Of a stretch of 64,000 bases of DNA, positions 54,977 through 63,734 are shown piece by piece (within the stretch, counting starts at the first letter, position 1; each line of letters begins with the position of its first letter). The stretch lies in contig CBDHDM010000048.1 in the NCBI GenBank assembly GCA_965261315.1, positions 1 to 64,000 of the forward strand, written 5' to 3'. The notes beneath the pieces were generated by a model. That model did no database searches and was not told the DNA's origin. It saw nothing but the letters and a program-made list of their open reading frames with translations. A program made the position numbers and the translations under genes. The stretch is from Endozoicomonas sp965261315 (GTDB lineage Bacteria; Pseudomonadota; Gammaproteobacteria; Pseudomonadales; Endozoicomonadaceae).

Positions 54977-55435
54977 ATGAAGTTAAATCGGCGACGAGGC
55001 TTGATGGCCTTGACGTTCATTGGTGTTGCTGCGGGTATCGGTCTGTTACTCGCCCATGTTCTGCAGCAGGGCGGACAGAAAGCGGATATTTCTGAGGTGC
55101 AACAGGCAAGCATCTGGCAGGGACAGGAAATGGTAAACCCGCAACCGATGACTGAGTCGTCGGACAGGTGGACACGTCTTCGCAAAAATTTATTTGACGA
55201 CAGTTACCCGCGCAGGCCCACCGAGCCGCTACCCATGGTGACACCTTCTGCAGAGGAACTATCAGTATTGCCGGAATCAGGCTTGCGTGCTACCTGGTTT
55301 GGACATGCCACGGCACTGGTTGAAATCGATGGTGCCAGGGTCTTGATTGATCCCATGTGGAGTGAACGGGCATCGCCCATTCCCGGAACTTATACCACCT
55401 GGCCGCGACACGCTTCGATTACTGTAAATCATTAA
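54977..55435 (+). pseudogene. N-terminal part of an MBL-fold hydrolase (NAPE-PLD/UlaG-like), truncated
   Basis: A membrane anchor (GLMALTFIGVAAGIGLLLAHV) precedes a segment matching the start of the NAPE-hydrolysing PLD-type family: ATWFGHATALVEIDGARVLI and DPMWSERASPIPG. The family continues for about 250 more residues with the HxHxDH metal motif, but here it stops after WPRHAS, where a reversed LysR fragment begins. It therefore lacks every metal ligand and is inactive. Confidence 0.7.
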
Positions 55436-55705
55436 ACCTGCGGGAATCTGCTCATGCAATGGAATCAGGCGAATATGATTCCACTTGTGGTATTTGAATG
55501 AGGCAGGGACAATCGCAATAGACTGTCCGTACGCCACGAATGCCACCATGGTGTGAGGTTCTTTCACCTCATTATGAATCATTGGATGGAATCCACACTC
55601 CGTACACTTCTGAATAACCAGTTCGGTTTGTGCGGAGCGGCTTCTGGCCATGATGACCATTTTTTCACCCCGCGGATTCGTATCATAAGAGCATAATCTC
55701 TGTAA
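55420..55705 (-). pseudogene. LysR-family effector-domain fragment
   Basis: The minus-strand frame shows MVIMARSRSAQTELVIQKC, HNEVKEPHTMVAFVAYGQS and IAIVPASFKYHKWNHIRLIP, typical of the C-terminal co-inducer domain of LysR regulators. Neither a DNA-binding domain nor a start is present, and both ends abut remnants of unrelated genes. Confidence 0.65.
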
Positions 55706-56263
55706 TCAACTGGTGCCAGGTACATTTACCGGGGTATCCAACATCATGCAGTCTTCCAGCTGGATCAGCGTTACCTTGGCATTCGAGCGCACCAGATAGT
55801 AATAAAGCCTTTCCATCAGCTCCCGTGAAAATGTCATGCTATTGATATCTTCGGCATCAATGCCTGATGGTAACTCTCCGATCTCTGCCAGTGTATTCAG
55901 CAGTGCTACTTTAACCGAATGTCTCTCTGCCTTCTCGTGCTGGCAACGCTCTGCTTCATAAATACCCAGCTCTTGCAGAAAATCAATATCCTGACAGTTC
56001 CACCATGCACGCAATGTCGGCGTATCATGGTTAGTCATACAGGCCAGAGTTCTGGCCGGGTAATCCTCAGGTGCAGTAAATCTTTTATCTTCTGACTGTT
56101 CAAAGTATGGGTATCTGAACGGACTTTTGCCAGCTTATCCTGGAACTCAGGATCATCAATGAACTTTCGGGCATCATCACTATATTGAAACTCTTCAATG
56201 CCCTCGACATCGAGATACAGAGGATTGATAAAGTTTCTGCTTGAAGGGCTATACGGGCTCCGG
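55706..56263 (-). pseudogene. malQ-like 4-alpha-glucanotransferase remnant
   Basis: Two pieces in different frames match amylomaltase. SPYSPSSRNFINPLYLDVEG is an N-terminal piece. After a deletion, APEDYPARTLACMTNHDTPTLRAWW and, further, SNAKVTLIQLEDCM and VNVPGTS are from the C-terminal third. Most of the barrel, including catalytic residues, is missing. The 5' end is cut by the IS at 56264, and a frame change lies near 56035. Confidence 0.6.
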
Positions 56264-57888
56264 CAGCAATTCCCGATGAATTCCGGAGCCTTACTACCAC
56301 GCAACACGCAGAGGAAGCAATAAAAACTCACCCGCACAATTTATCGACTAAAATTGATCTTTACTAAATCATCGTCGTCGGATCAATTATGGGTACTGCC
56401 ATACAGAAAAAAGTCAGGCAATTCAGTGCTACTTATCTCATAAAAACAGTTTCTGAATGCTTTGAAAAAATAACTGATCACCGTCCCAATCAGTGCATCA
56501 TTCCATTTGCCAATTTTCCTAAATCTGCTTTTGCCATGATGCATCAAAAGTGTGATTCGCTGTTAGCATTCGATGAGGAAAGGCTCGACGAAGTATGCTG
56601 CCATAATCTCGAAAAACTTTACCATATTAAGGATGGTAGTGTTCCTTCTGACACAAGAATGAGAGAAGTTATTGACCCTGTAGATCCCGCCGAACTTAAG
56701 AAACCCTTCAAAGAACTATTCAACATTGTTCAGCGTAATGGAGCCCTGAAAGGATTCGAATTCAAATGCGGAAAGCTAAAAGACCATTACCTCCTTCCTA
56801 TTGATGGCACTGGTCTTTTTTATTCAGGAACCTGTCGTTGTGATGACTGTTGCATCATGAATGAAGGCAAAAAGAATGAAGCCTATTATCACAATATTAT
56901 GGGTGGGTGTATTGTCCATCAAAATCAGAAAACCGTGATTCCTTTAGCACCGGAAGCCATTTGCAAACAAGATGGTACGACAAAAAATGATTGTGAAAAA
57001 GCGGCTATCCGACGTTTTCTGGCACAGGTAAAACACGACCACCCGCAACTAAAACTGGTCATTCTTCTCGATGGCTTATACGCTGACAATCCCACCATTG
57101 CTCTGATCAAGAAGTATGGCTGGCACTATATTATCGTCGCAAAAGATGGCAATCATGTGTCGCTTATTGAGGCCATGAATGAGCTTTATGATCAGGGTGA
57201 AGTTAAGCACCACACCATCGTTGATAAAGAGAACAATACAACTCACAGATTCCGCTATGCAAATAATGTAACCCTGAATCTGCAGGATGATGCAGAGCAG
57301 GTCAATGTCCTGGATTATATTGAAATTGATAAAGCGGGTAATTCGCATGTCTGGTGTTGGATAACCGATATTGAATTGACTAAAAAGACAGTTGAATCCG
57401 TCATGAGAGGAGGTCGTTGTAGATGGCATATTGAGAATCAAACGTTTAACACCCTGAAGAACCAGGGCTATCAACTTGAGCACAGCTATGGTCATGGCGA
57501 ATATCACCTGGCTACGAATTTCGCCTACCTTACATTCCTGGCTTTTCTTTTCGATCAGATTCAGGAGTTGGCTTGTCCACGATTTCAAAAAGCTTTAAAT
57601 AAACCAGCGAAGCCAACACGAAAACGATTATGGAAAAAAATAACCAGTTTTTTTCTTACCTTGATGATTGATAGTTGGGATGCTTTGTTCAAGGCAATTG
57701 CACACGGTTGCAAATCCCAGAAGCTGGCATTTGATACTTCCTAATGCGGTAGATAGCCAGGTATTCAGGGTTAGAGAAGATGAATTTTTCCAGCGCAGAG
57801 TCGCTATTGTTTTTCTTTTTTCCTGAGCATTTTGAGTACGCCTACGCATCTGATAAAGATGTTGTCGTGTAATCGTCGGGAGTGGCTG
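56264..57888 (+). mobile_element. insertion sequence, copy 1, about 1,625 bp
   Basis: The left end CAGCAATTCCCGATG (56264-56278) and the right end CGTCGGGAGTGGCTG (57874-57888) are imperfect inverted repeats matching at 11 of 15 positions. Between them lies a single transposase gene. No target-site duplication is visible in the flanks, which fits recombination between copies after insertion. The left part is identical to the second copy at 63735 over the full visible 266 bp. The boundaries are inferred from these repeats. Confidence 0.75.
56389..57744 (+). CDS. IS4-like DDE transposase, 451 aa
   Basis: The catalytic triad can be placed as Asp in LLPIDGTGLFYSG, Asp in VILLDGLYADNP and Glu in RWHIENQTFNTLKNQGY, whose spacing fits the YREK-type signature of the IS4 superfamily. 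Two Cys pairs (GTCRCDDCC) may bind a metal. It is the only gene of the flanking IS and reads intact from the ATG at 56389 to the TAA at 57742-57744. Exact IS subgroup not assigned. Confidence 0.88.
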   Translation: MGTAIQKKVRQFSATYLIKTVSECFEKITDHRPNQCIIPFANFPKSAFAMMHQKCDSLLAFDEERLDEVCCHNLEKLYHIKDGSVPSDTRMREVIDPVDPAELKKPFKELFNIVQRNGALKGFEFKCGKLKDHYLLPIDGTGLFYSGTCRCDDCCIMNEGKKNEAYYHNIMGGCIVHQNQKTVIPLAPEAICKQDGTTKNDCEKAAIRRFLAQVKHDHPQLKLVILLDGLYADNPTIALIKKYGWHYIIVAKDGNHVSLIEAMNELYDQGEVKHHTIVDKENNTTHRFRYANNVTLNLQDDAEQVNVLDYIEIDKAGNSHVWCWITDIELTKKTVESVMRGGRCRWHIENQTFNTLKNQGYQLEHSYGHGEYHLATNFAYLTFLAFLFDQIQELACPRFQKALNKPAKPTRKRLWKKITSFFLTLMIDSWDALFKAIAHGCKSQKLAFDTS

Positions 57889-57909
57889 ATGAATTAGCAT
57901 TGGCAATGA

Positions 57910-58578
57910 ATGATGAAAGCGCAGAAACTGGAGTTGATTGTTGAAAATGGATTGAATGAAATGCAGCACTACATTAATAGTGCAATGTATAAAAAAGTAG
58001 ACTTCCAGAAAGGCGATATACTATTAAGGCAGGGTGAACAGATCAAACATTTATTCTGGGTTGAGTCTGGATCATTTACAATTTCTCATACTGCTGCCAA
58101 TGGCCGAAAATTGAATTTGGGCCTGATACGATCCGATCAGAAAATTTTTGGGGAAGTCGAAATGTTTTCCAAAGCCGCTTGTCAGTTTGATCTGACAGCG
58201 TTTTCAGAATCCTCTGTCTATATTGTGCCTGTTGATGACATGATTGATATACTTATTAACAACCCATTCATCTCAATATGGATCAGCCATTCAATTTCAT
58301 TAAACTATGTATGCCGAACAGAGTTTACAGCGAATAGAATTCTTTACCCGCTTTCGTACAATATTGCTATGGATATATTTATAAATTACATTACGGGAAA
58401 GTCTAAAGGTTTTGATCTTCAGTATAAAGAGGCCGAACGATTTGGCTGTTCTGAGAGAGTCTATATAAGGGAGGTTAAGAAGCTTGAAGCGAGCGGGATT
58501 ATCCAACGAGAAAATGGAAAAATAGTTGAATTTGATAAAGATAAAATAATTGAATATCTGCACTTATTTTCGGGATAG
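57910..58578 (+). CDS. Crp/Fnr-type (YeiL-like) transcriptional regulator, 222 aa
   Basis: Residues about 25-140 are a cyclic-nucleotide-binding-like beta-barrel (DFQKGDILLRQGEQIKHLFW and FGEVEMFSKAACQFDL). The C-terminal part resembles a weak winged helix (AERFGCSERVYIREVKKLEA). This layout is that of the YeiL subgroup rather than Crp itself. The sequence is AT-richer than its neighbours and starts 21 bp after the IS right end, suggesting transfer. Its target is not evident. Confidence 0.75.
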   Translation: MMKAQKLELIVENGLNEMQHYINSAMYKKVDFQKGDILLRQGEQIKHLFWVESGSFTISHTAANGRKLNLGLIRSDQKIFGEVEMFSKAACQFDLTAFSESSVYIVPVDDMIDILINNPFISIWISHSISLNYVCRTEFTANRILYPLSYNIAMDIFINYITGKSKGFDLQYKEAERFGCSERVYIREVKKLEASGIIQRENGKIVEFDKDKIIEYLHLFSG

Positions 58579-58643
58579 TTGGTGGTGTTTTGATTGCTTT
58601 TGGATTCAAGGTTGCTGTCAGTAGATGCTGGATTTCAGTCTCT

Positions 58644-58681
58644 TTCCCATGCCGGATTCACAGAGCCAGAAGGCATGGGAA
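58644..58681. terminator. 10-bp inverted repeat between convergent genes
   Basis: TTCCCATGCC (58644-58653) pairs perfectly with GGCATGGGAA (58672-58681) across an 18-base loop. It lies between the Crp-like gene and the convergent permease gene and may end one or both transcripts. There is no T-run. Confidence 0.45.
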
Positions 58682-58692
58682 CAATAGTGGCG

Positions 58693-59610
58693 TTAAAAAA
58701 CGATGTTATATAAATAACCTGCGGTCACCGCCATGGTCAGAACGACGATCAAAAACGCGGCAATCAACTGATTGCGAAAGATAGACTTCAGTAAAATCAC
58801 TTCCGTCAGGCTGGCACCAGCACTGCCGATAATCAGGGCCATCAGTGCCCCCATACCCATGCCTTTTCCAATCAAGACTGAGCTCAGGGGAATTAGTGCT
58901 TCGGCAGAGATATACAGCGGAATACCGATAACCGCGGCCACAGGGACGGCGAATACGTTCTCGCCACCGGCGACAGCACTGATAAAGTCCGTGGGTACAA
59001 AACCATAAACCACAGAACCAACAGCAACGCCCAGCGTGAGATAGGGCAATGCACTGACAAAATCAGCCCAGGTGTTTTTAGCCGTCTTTATCCACAGGCT
59101 ATCCGGTGGTTGTTTTTGTGCACTACCGGCAGCCGCGCAGCTGACCGTTTCATTGTGCCCGACAAAGACCGAGGCTTTGACCTGATCTTCACAACCCATT
59201 TTTTCCAGTACATAGCCAGCAATGATCGACACTGTTAATGCGACGGACGCGTAGAGTACGGCAACCCCGATACCAAATGAAAACGACAGAAGCCCCAGAA
59301 TCATCGGGTTTAGCAGTGGACTGGCAAACAGGAATACCATGATACTACCGAAGTTGGCTTTCGCCCGCAGCAATCCTTTCAGAAATGGAATCGTGGTTGC
59401 AGAACAAAAGGGCGTAACGGCTCCCAGCAAAGCGGCGATGATCAGCCCTCTCTGGTTACCTAGTATTTTCTGTACTTTTTCTGGAGGCAGAAAGTGCTGA
59501 ATGATGCCAACCACATAGCTCAGAACAAGAAAAAGAACGACCAGTTGCCCCCCGAGGTATAAAAACATACGGGTTGTGTCCTGAAGCATCAGGAGTATTT
59601 CTGACGACAT
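58693..59610 (-). CDS. YraQ/DUF318-type permease, 305 aa
   Basis: About eight membrane helices in two halves. The family signature TPFCSATTIPFLKGLLRA with LFASPLLNPMIL in the first half, and GIPLYISAEALIPLSSVLIG plus GSAGASLTEVILL in the second, place it with the ArsP/YraQ permeases. Some members export methylated arsenicals; ArsP has CS-rich motifs, here reduced to one Cys. A central cytoplasmic loop carries SCAAAGSAQK. It is divergent from an ArsR-type regulator with shared palindromic operators, implying metalloid- or thiol-responsive control. Confidence 0.85.
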   Translation of the reverse strand: MSSEILLMLQDTTRMFLYLGGQLVVLFLVLSYVVGIIQHFLPPEKVQKILGNQRGLIIAALLGAVTPFCSATTIPFLKGLLRAKANFGSIMVFLFASPLLNPMILGLLSFSFGIGVAVLYASVALTVSIIAGYVLEKMGCEDQVKASVFVGHNETVSCAAAGSAQKQPPDSLWIKTAKNTWADFVSALPYLTLGVAVGSVVYGFVPTDFISAVAGGENVFAVPVAAVIGIPLYISAEALIPLSSVLIGKGMGMGALMALIIGSAGASLTEVILLKSIFRNQLIAAFLIVVLTMAVTAGYLYNIVF

Positions 59611-59618
59611 GTAAACCT

Positions 59619-59688
59619 CATTTCATGAAATGATGAATTGATTGCGGCATTGTATCTTTTTTGTTTGATAAATCAATATTTCATGAAA
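59619..59688. promoter_or_regulatory. two copies of an ATTTCATGAAAT palindrome between permease and regulator genes
   Basis: CATTTCATGAAATG (59619-59632) is a perfect 14-bp palindrome. TATTTCATGAAACT (59677-59690) repeats its core at ATTTCATGAAA. Both lie in the 126-bp divergent region, close to each gene start, as expected for operators of the ArsR-type repressor. Confidence 0.75.
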
Positions 59689-59736
59689 CTATGTATTGTT
59701 ATATAGTCCAGGCCAATGATTTTCAGGAGACAGGCT

Positions 59737-60033
59737 ATGGATCTTTTACAGTGCTCAAAAGTACTCAAAGAACTGGGAAACTCAGAACGACTGCGGGTAT
59801 TCCAGGCGTTGTCTGATGTTGGCGACACCGGTATAACGGTGGGAGAGCTGGGTGAACGACTTGAAATCAAAGGTTCGACGCTGTCTAACTACCTGTCAAA
59901 CCTGACAGCTGTGAATCTGGTGATCCAGACACGGGAAGGTAAATCCATCCGCTGTACAGCCAATTACGCAACATTTGATGATGCCATAGCGGTGATTTGT
60001 AAAAATTGTGGCAAGCAGCCTGCCGTGTTTTAA
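59737..60033 (+). CDS. ArsR-family transcriptional regulator, 98 aa
   Basis: A small winged-helix repressor: LKELGNSERLRVFQALSDVG, the recognition helix ERLEIKGSTLSNYLSNL, and the wing LVIQTREGKSIRC. The Cys residues at LLQCSKVL and the CKNCG pair at the C-terminus could form a metal or arsenic site, but the usual ELCVC-type helix motif is absent. I start at the ATG at 59737 because AGGAGA lies seven bases upstream. It probably represses itself and the divergent permease. Confidence 0.85.
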   Translation: MDLLQCSKVLKELGNSERLRVFQALSDVGDTGITVGELGERLEIKGSTLSNYLSNLTAVNLVIQTREGKSIRCTANYATFDDAIAVICKNCGKQPAVF

Positions 60034-60062
60034 ATTCTACTGTTATTGAGCCTCCAGTCATC

Positions 60063-60084
60063 GACCTCTCAGAGACCTCTCAGA
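60063..60084. repeat. 11-bp direct repeat GACCTCTCAGA, two copies
   Basis: GACCTCTCAGA occurs twice without spacing just after the ArsR-type gene, and ACCTCT with AGAGGT can also pair as a small hairpin. It may be an operator or simply part of the transcript end. Confidence 0.4.
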
Positions 60085-60150
60085 GGTTGACTCGTCTATT
60101 AGTGAAGGGTTTACAGTGCCCCAATCGATCCTGTTGTTGGTGTGTATCCT

Positions 60151-60636
60151 ATGAACTTTCAAGATAATCAGTTGACTGTAAAACCTATGGACAGCGTTGA
60201 GCGGACTCATACGATTTATGTGGATTACGAGCCAGGGGTTGCCGCCAGACTGTTCTCTGCTGAGGGCGAGATTTGCTGGGTTCCCGGTTGGACCGCAACG
60301 CTTTTGAAAGGCGATGGTTTCAATAAACACGACCTCTTTCTGAATACTCAGGGTACGCTTTTCATCGTCAATGAGTTTGATGTGGATAATGGCCAGATCG
60401 CATACTCCCGTATTGCACCGAGCATCAGTGCCGGGACCATTAATATTACCCTGAAACCGGAAGGCAAAGGTTCTGCAGTACAAGTCACTTACCGGTTAAC
60501 CGCATTATCAGAAGAGGGTGTTGAGTCGGTCAAAAAGATGACTGAAGAAGGGTTCAGGGAAGAAATGATTGAATGGGAAGCCAATATAAAGAATCAGAAG
60601 GCTGCTATTGACCAGTGGTTGATCCGTCATAATTGA
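60151..60636 (+). CDS. SRPBCC-type (START/Bet v1 fold) protein, 161 aa
   Basis: The polar protein follows the SRPBCC pattern: ERTHTIYVDYEPGVAARLF, FSAEGEICWVPGWTATLLKG and FIVNEFDVDNGQIAYSRIAP, with a long C-terminal helix (KKMTEEGFREEMIEWEANIK). Such proteins bind hydrophobic ligands. ATG at 60151 is preferred over the GTG at 60142. A damaged exported paralogue follows 58 bp downstream. The ligand is unknown. Confidence 0.7.
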   Translation: MNFQDNQLTVKPMDSVERTHTIYVDYEPGVAARLFSAEGEICWVPGWTATLLKGDGFNKHDLFLNTQGTLFIVNEFDVDNGQIAYSRIAPSISAGTINITLKPEGKGSAVQVTYRLTALSEEGVESVKKMTEEGFREEMIEWEANIKNQKAAIDQWLIRHN

Positions 60637-60694
60637 TCATTGATGAATGAATATTCCCTGCCTAATTGGCAGGGAATCAGGCAGTGAGTGTTAA

Positions 60695-61066
60695 ATGAAT
60701 CGTCTTTGTTCTGTTGTACTGGCTTTTTATGTCAGTTTTTCCGGGATAGTGTTTGCAGAAACTCATCAAAGTCCCTTTCCTGAAATTGATTATGATGCCG
60801 CAGAGAAAACGTCTATGTTTATGTCTGAAACCACTCGATTTGAATTAAATATTCCAGCAGAAAAAGCGATTTATCTGTTTTCTGCTGAAGGTGAAAAATA
60901 CTGGGTGAAAGATTGGGAACCGTCATTACCCAGGGGTGATGGCTTCCAGAAAAACGATGTATTTTATGTAAACGGCTATCCGGGAAAACCGATATCGAAA
61001 AAAATGATGATCAGATTCAGGCGTGGTTTAAAACGCTGCGCTAAATATTCCCACCTGGTTTCGTGA
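60695..61066 (+). pseudogene. exported SRPBCC paralogue with internal deletion
   Basis: The signal peptide (RLCSVVLAFYVSFSGIVFA) and the N-terminal core (YLFSAEGEKYWVKDWEPSLP, RGDGFQKNDVF) match the preceding gene. The middle third is missing, and after about 60985 the homologous C-terminal helix DQIQAWFKTLR occurs in another frame, ending in TAA at 61042-61044. The reading frame itself continues to 61066 as nonsense. The gene lost about 90 codons plus the frame. Confidence 0.6.
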
Positions 61067-61099
61067 TGGACACTCCACAAGTTTATTAAAGAGTTAATA

Positions 61100-61471
61100 A
61101 TGATGACAGGAAAGCTTCGTGTATTTTCTCTTGACCCGGTATGTGCATTTAAAACGTTGCATATAACCTTCTCGCTGGTGATTCTGATTGCCAGTCTGAA
61201 AACCGTGGTCGAAGCGATGGGTGCTTCAAATCAGGCGCTTGTTGCCCTGGCCAGTGTTGAAGCTATTGCTGCCATCTTTTTTATTTTTCCCGGATTCATT
61301 CGCAGTGCCGGTCTGGTTCTGATGGCGATATTTCTTCTGGTCATCATCATCTCGGTGTTGACAGGTATGATTATTAACAACGTACATCTTGTTCTATATT
61401 TTGCCTGTACATTGTTTATTGTTGCTCACGCAAGTAGCTGCTCAAAACGACAGTTAACCGATAATCCATGA
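61100..61471 (+). CDS. small membrane protein, four helices, 123 aa
   Basis: Four hydrophobic helices are visible (LHITFSLVILIASLKTVVEA, ALVALASVEAIAAIFFIF, SAGLVLMAIFLLVIIISVL and HLVLYFACTLFIVAHAS). No family is certain. It overlaps the next gene by ATGA, so translation is coupled. It may be an accessory to the exported VOC-fold protein. Confidence 0.6.
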   Translation: MMTGKLRVFSLDPVCAFKTLHITFSLVILIASLKTVVEAMGASNQALVALASVEAIAAIFFIFPGFIRSAGLVLMAIFLLVIIISVLTGMIINNVHLVLYFACTLFIVAHASSCSKRQLTDNP

Positions 61472-61983
61472 AATCTTCCCGACTGTTCGCTTCACTTTGT
61501 CTATGCGCTGGTCTGGCTACTTGTCTGTCATATGCCAGCAGTGTTCAGGCTGAACAACACGCTCACGCCAAGGAGCCAACCAGGATGAGCCATCCGGAAA
61601 AAATCACCCGCCCTACTCACGAGCTGGCAGTGCTCACAGTCTGGGCTGAAGCCAGTAAGCTGGAAGCAACGGCGGCGTTTTATCAGAATGTTCTCAGTCT
61701 GAAGCCCGTTGATGCTGACAACCCCTACATTCTTAATGCTGGCGGTAGCTTTATTGTCATCATGGAAGGAAAGCTGGCACCGCCAGTGGATACTGCCCGT
61801 CGCTGGCCGTTGTTTGCTCTGACTGTTCCCAGTCTTGATGACGCGTTGGAACAACTGCGAAAGGCTGATGTGGCGCTTCCCTGGGGTATTGAAGAGTATG
61901 GGGAGCCAGCGCCGTATTCCCGATACGTTATGTTTAACGATCCCGCGGGCAACCTGATTGAGCTGGTGGAGTGGTTGAATTAA
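61468..61983 (+). CDS. exported VOC (glyoxalase/bleomycin-resistance fold) protein, 171 aa
   Basis: A signal peptide (LFASLCLCAGLATCLSYASS to SVQA) leads to one VOC domain pair: ELAVLTVWAEASKLEATAAF, FYQNVLSLKPVDADNPYIL and the final NDPAGNLIELVEWL with the usual C-terminal Glu metal ligand. VOC proteins isomerise or bind small molecules; periplasmic ones are less common. It is coupled to the preceding membrane protein by an ATGA overlap. The substrate is unknown. Confidence 0.75.
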   Translation: MKSSRLFASLCLCAGLATCLSYASSVQAEQHAHAKEPTRMSHPEKITRPTHELAVLTVWAEASKLEATAAFYQNVLSLKPVDADNPYILNAGGSFIVIMEGKLAPPVDTARRWPLFALTVPSLDDALEQLRKADVALPWGIEEYGEPAPYSRYVMFNDPAGNLIELVEWLN

Positions 61984-61990
61984 GGAATAT

Positions 61991-62512
61991 TCAGGATCTG
62001 GCCCGGTTCCGTATCTCCCGGATTTCATCGGGGTCAATATGCAGGGAAGCCAGAAACTGTTCGTGGGCATCTGGCTGTACCTTTTCAAATTGTCTGTGCC
62101 AGTTTTCAAGGGTCTCGTCATCAAAACCGGCAGCGTGGCATACCTTGAGCCAGCTTTCTTTGTTGAGGGCTGTTTTTTCCAATAGCGGAGCCTTACCCAG
62201 AAGCACACAGATACCTTTCTGTTGCTCCCGCAAAACCTCAATTTGACGTTCGATGGCTGCAAATTGATTGTTTAACATCTGTTCAAGATCATTGCCGCAC
62301 CGTTCATTCAGCAATGTTGCTATCTCTTTCACGGGCATACCGTAAGAGCGATAGCCGACAATCGCCTCAAGCTTTTCTTCAGCGGCTTTGCCATACAGCC
62401 GGTAGCCACTGTCAGAGCGGTGATCGGGTGAAAGAAGACCTTCCCGTTCGTAGTAAAGAATGGTTGTTCTGGAAAGGTTGTATTTTCTTCCCAGCTGGCT
62501 GACGGTCAACAT
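61991..62512 (-). CDS. MerR-family transcriptional regulator, 173 aa
   Basis: The start at 62512 (MLTVSQLGRKYNLSRTTILY) has GGAGG upstream and gives the usual MerR N-terminus; the frame is open 15 codons further. YYEREGLLSPDHRSDSGYRL is the MerR helix-turn-helix and wing. A coiled coil and a C-terminal part with DDETLENWHRQFEK follow, as in MerR regulators of unknown effector. It is convergent with the VOC gene. Confidence 0.85.
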   Translation of the reverse strand: MLTVSQLGRKYNLSRTTILYYEREGLLSPDHRSDSGYRLYGKAAEEKLEAIVGYRSYGMPVKEIATLLNERCGNDLEQMLNNQFAAIERQIEVLREQQKGICVLLGKAPLLEKTALNKESWLKVCHAAGFDDETLENWHRQFEKVQPDAHEQFLASLHIDPDEIREIRNRARS

Positions 62513-62584
62513 AACCACCTCCGGCAAAAACAGGTGGTGATTATTAACCCTGCACATATAGACGGGTCAATACATGCTACGAAC

Positions 62585-62965
62585 CTATGAGTCCGCTGGA
62601 AGGTTGTGCATCGCCTCAATATTATGCCCATCAGGGTCCAGCACAAAACAGGCGTAATAACATTCCCCGTACTGGGGTCTTGGGCCAGGAGAACCATTGT
62701 CTTTGGCTCCAACGGCTAATGCAGCCGCATAAAACGCATTGACTGACTCGTGATCTGAAGCCCGAAAGGCAACATGAACAGGGGTTATGTCATTACTGGT
62801 TTTATGCGCTTGAATTTCGAAAAGGCATCCGGAGCCAATATCGAATGCCCAAAAGATATTCTCTTTCCCAAACGACACTTTATACCCCAGGGGTTTAAAT
62901 GCCTTCTCATAAAACGTCTTGCTCTCCTCAAGGTTTTTCACCGATATGGTTATGTGATCTATCAT
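62585..62965 (-). CDS. VOC-family protein (glyoxalase-like), 126 aa
   Basis: A single-chain VOC domain with the metal ligands in plausible places: MIDHITISVKNLEESKTFYE (first His), PVHVAFRASDHESVNAFYAA (second His) and LDPDGHNIEAMHN (Glu). The length is normal for cytoplasmic VOC members. It lies 72 bp upstream of the MerR regulator on the same strand and may be cotranscribed with it. The reaction is unknown. Confidence 0.82.
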   Translation of the reverse strand: MIDHITISVKNLEESKTFYEKAFKPLGYKVSFGKENIFWAFDIGSGCLFEIQAHKTSNDITPVHVAFRASDHESVNAFYAAALAVGAKDNGSPGPRPQYGECYYACFVLDPDGHNIEAMHNLPADS

Positions 62966-63125
62966 TCATCTCTTCCTGCTAATGTGAGTCAAAGCCTGAG
63001 TGGCATGACAACGGATGACCTTTCACATTTTAACAAATGGCCACTGGACGGATCAGCAGTGTTTCGGTGCTTTAACTGAATTTTTACAAGCGAAGGGAGA
63101 AAGCCCTCCTCCCGGTTGATTGGGT

Positions 63126-63734
63126 TCACAATACTGGAAATAACCGGTCAATAGATGCCGATACCTGTTGTCTCGCAGAGCCAGTAATAGCAGAACCGTG
63201 AGATGGCAGCAAATGAGAGAAGGGCAGGTCTTTTAACCGCATAAAATCGGATGGGTCTGGCTGGCTGGTTTTCAGCCATTGAGGGCCAATGTTAGCCGCT
63301 TTGATGAAGCCGTTTTCTTTGAGAAATTCTGCTGCTTTTGGACTGAAATAGTCGTCAACTTCAGCCCAGTTCTGCAGGCTGTCAGCAGCAATCAGAATTC
63401 CTCCTTCCCGTTCCAGCAATAACAGAGCCTCGGGCATTTTCGCACAGTTATAGTTGAATAGCCTGGCAGAAGATATTGGTAAATGGTCTTTTGTTAAAAG
63501 GTCATCGGGTATCAGACCATTCTGGTGCTCCATTCCAGGTAATGACCAGTACCGGGCCTGGTAACGGTTGAGGTAAAAAGGATCGTCCAGGCCGTTTTTC
63601 TGGCCCAGATGGAAAGCGCCCAGTTGAACAATATGCTTGACTCTTCCCAGGCTATCCAGCTGTTTGAGACCCTGTTCATCAAGACGTACCGCACTGATCA
63701 GTGTTAAATCCAGTCCTTCACGAATGATGGTCAT
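63126..63734 (-). pseudogene. MBL-type hydrolase, 5' end removed by an IS
   Basis: The minus-strand frame aligns with the middle and end of small MBL-fold proteins: LISAVRLDEQGLKQLDSLGR, VKHIVQLGAFHLGQ, GGILIAADSLQNW and LPFSHLLPSHGSAITG with the final metal His. The first 20-30 residues with the native start are missing, since the IS at 63735 begins just upstream and supplies only two or three foreign codons. Expression is unlikely. Confidence 0.6.
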
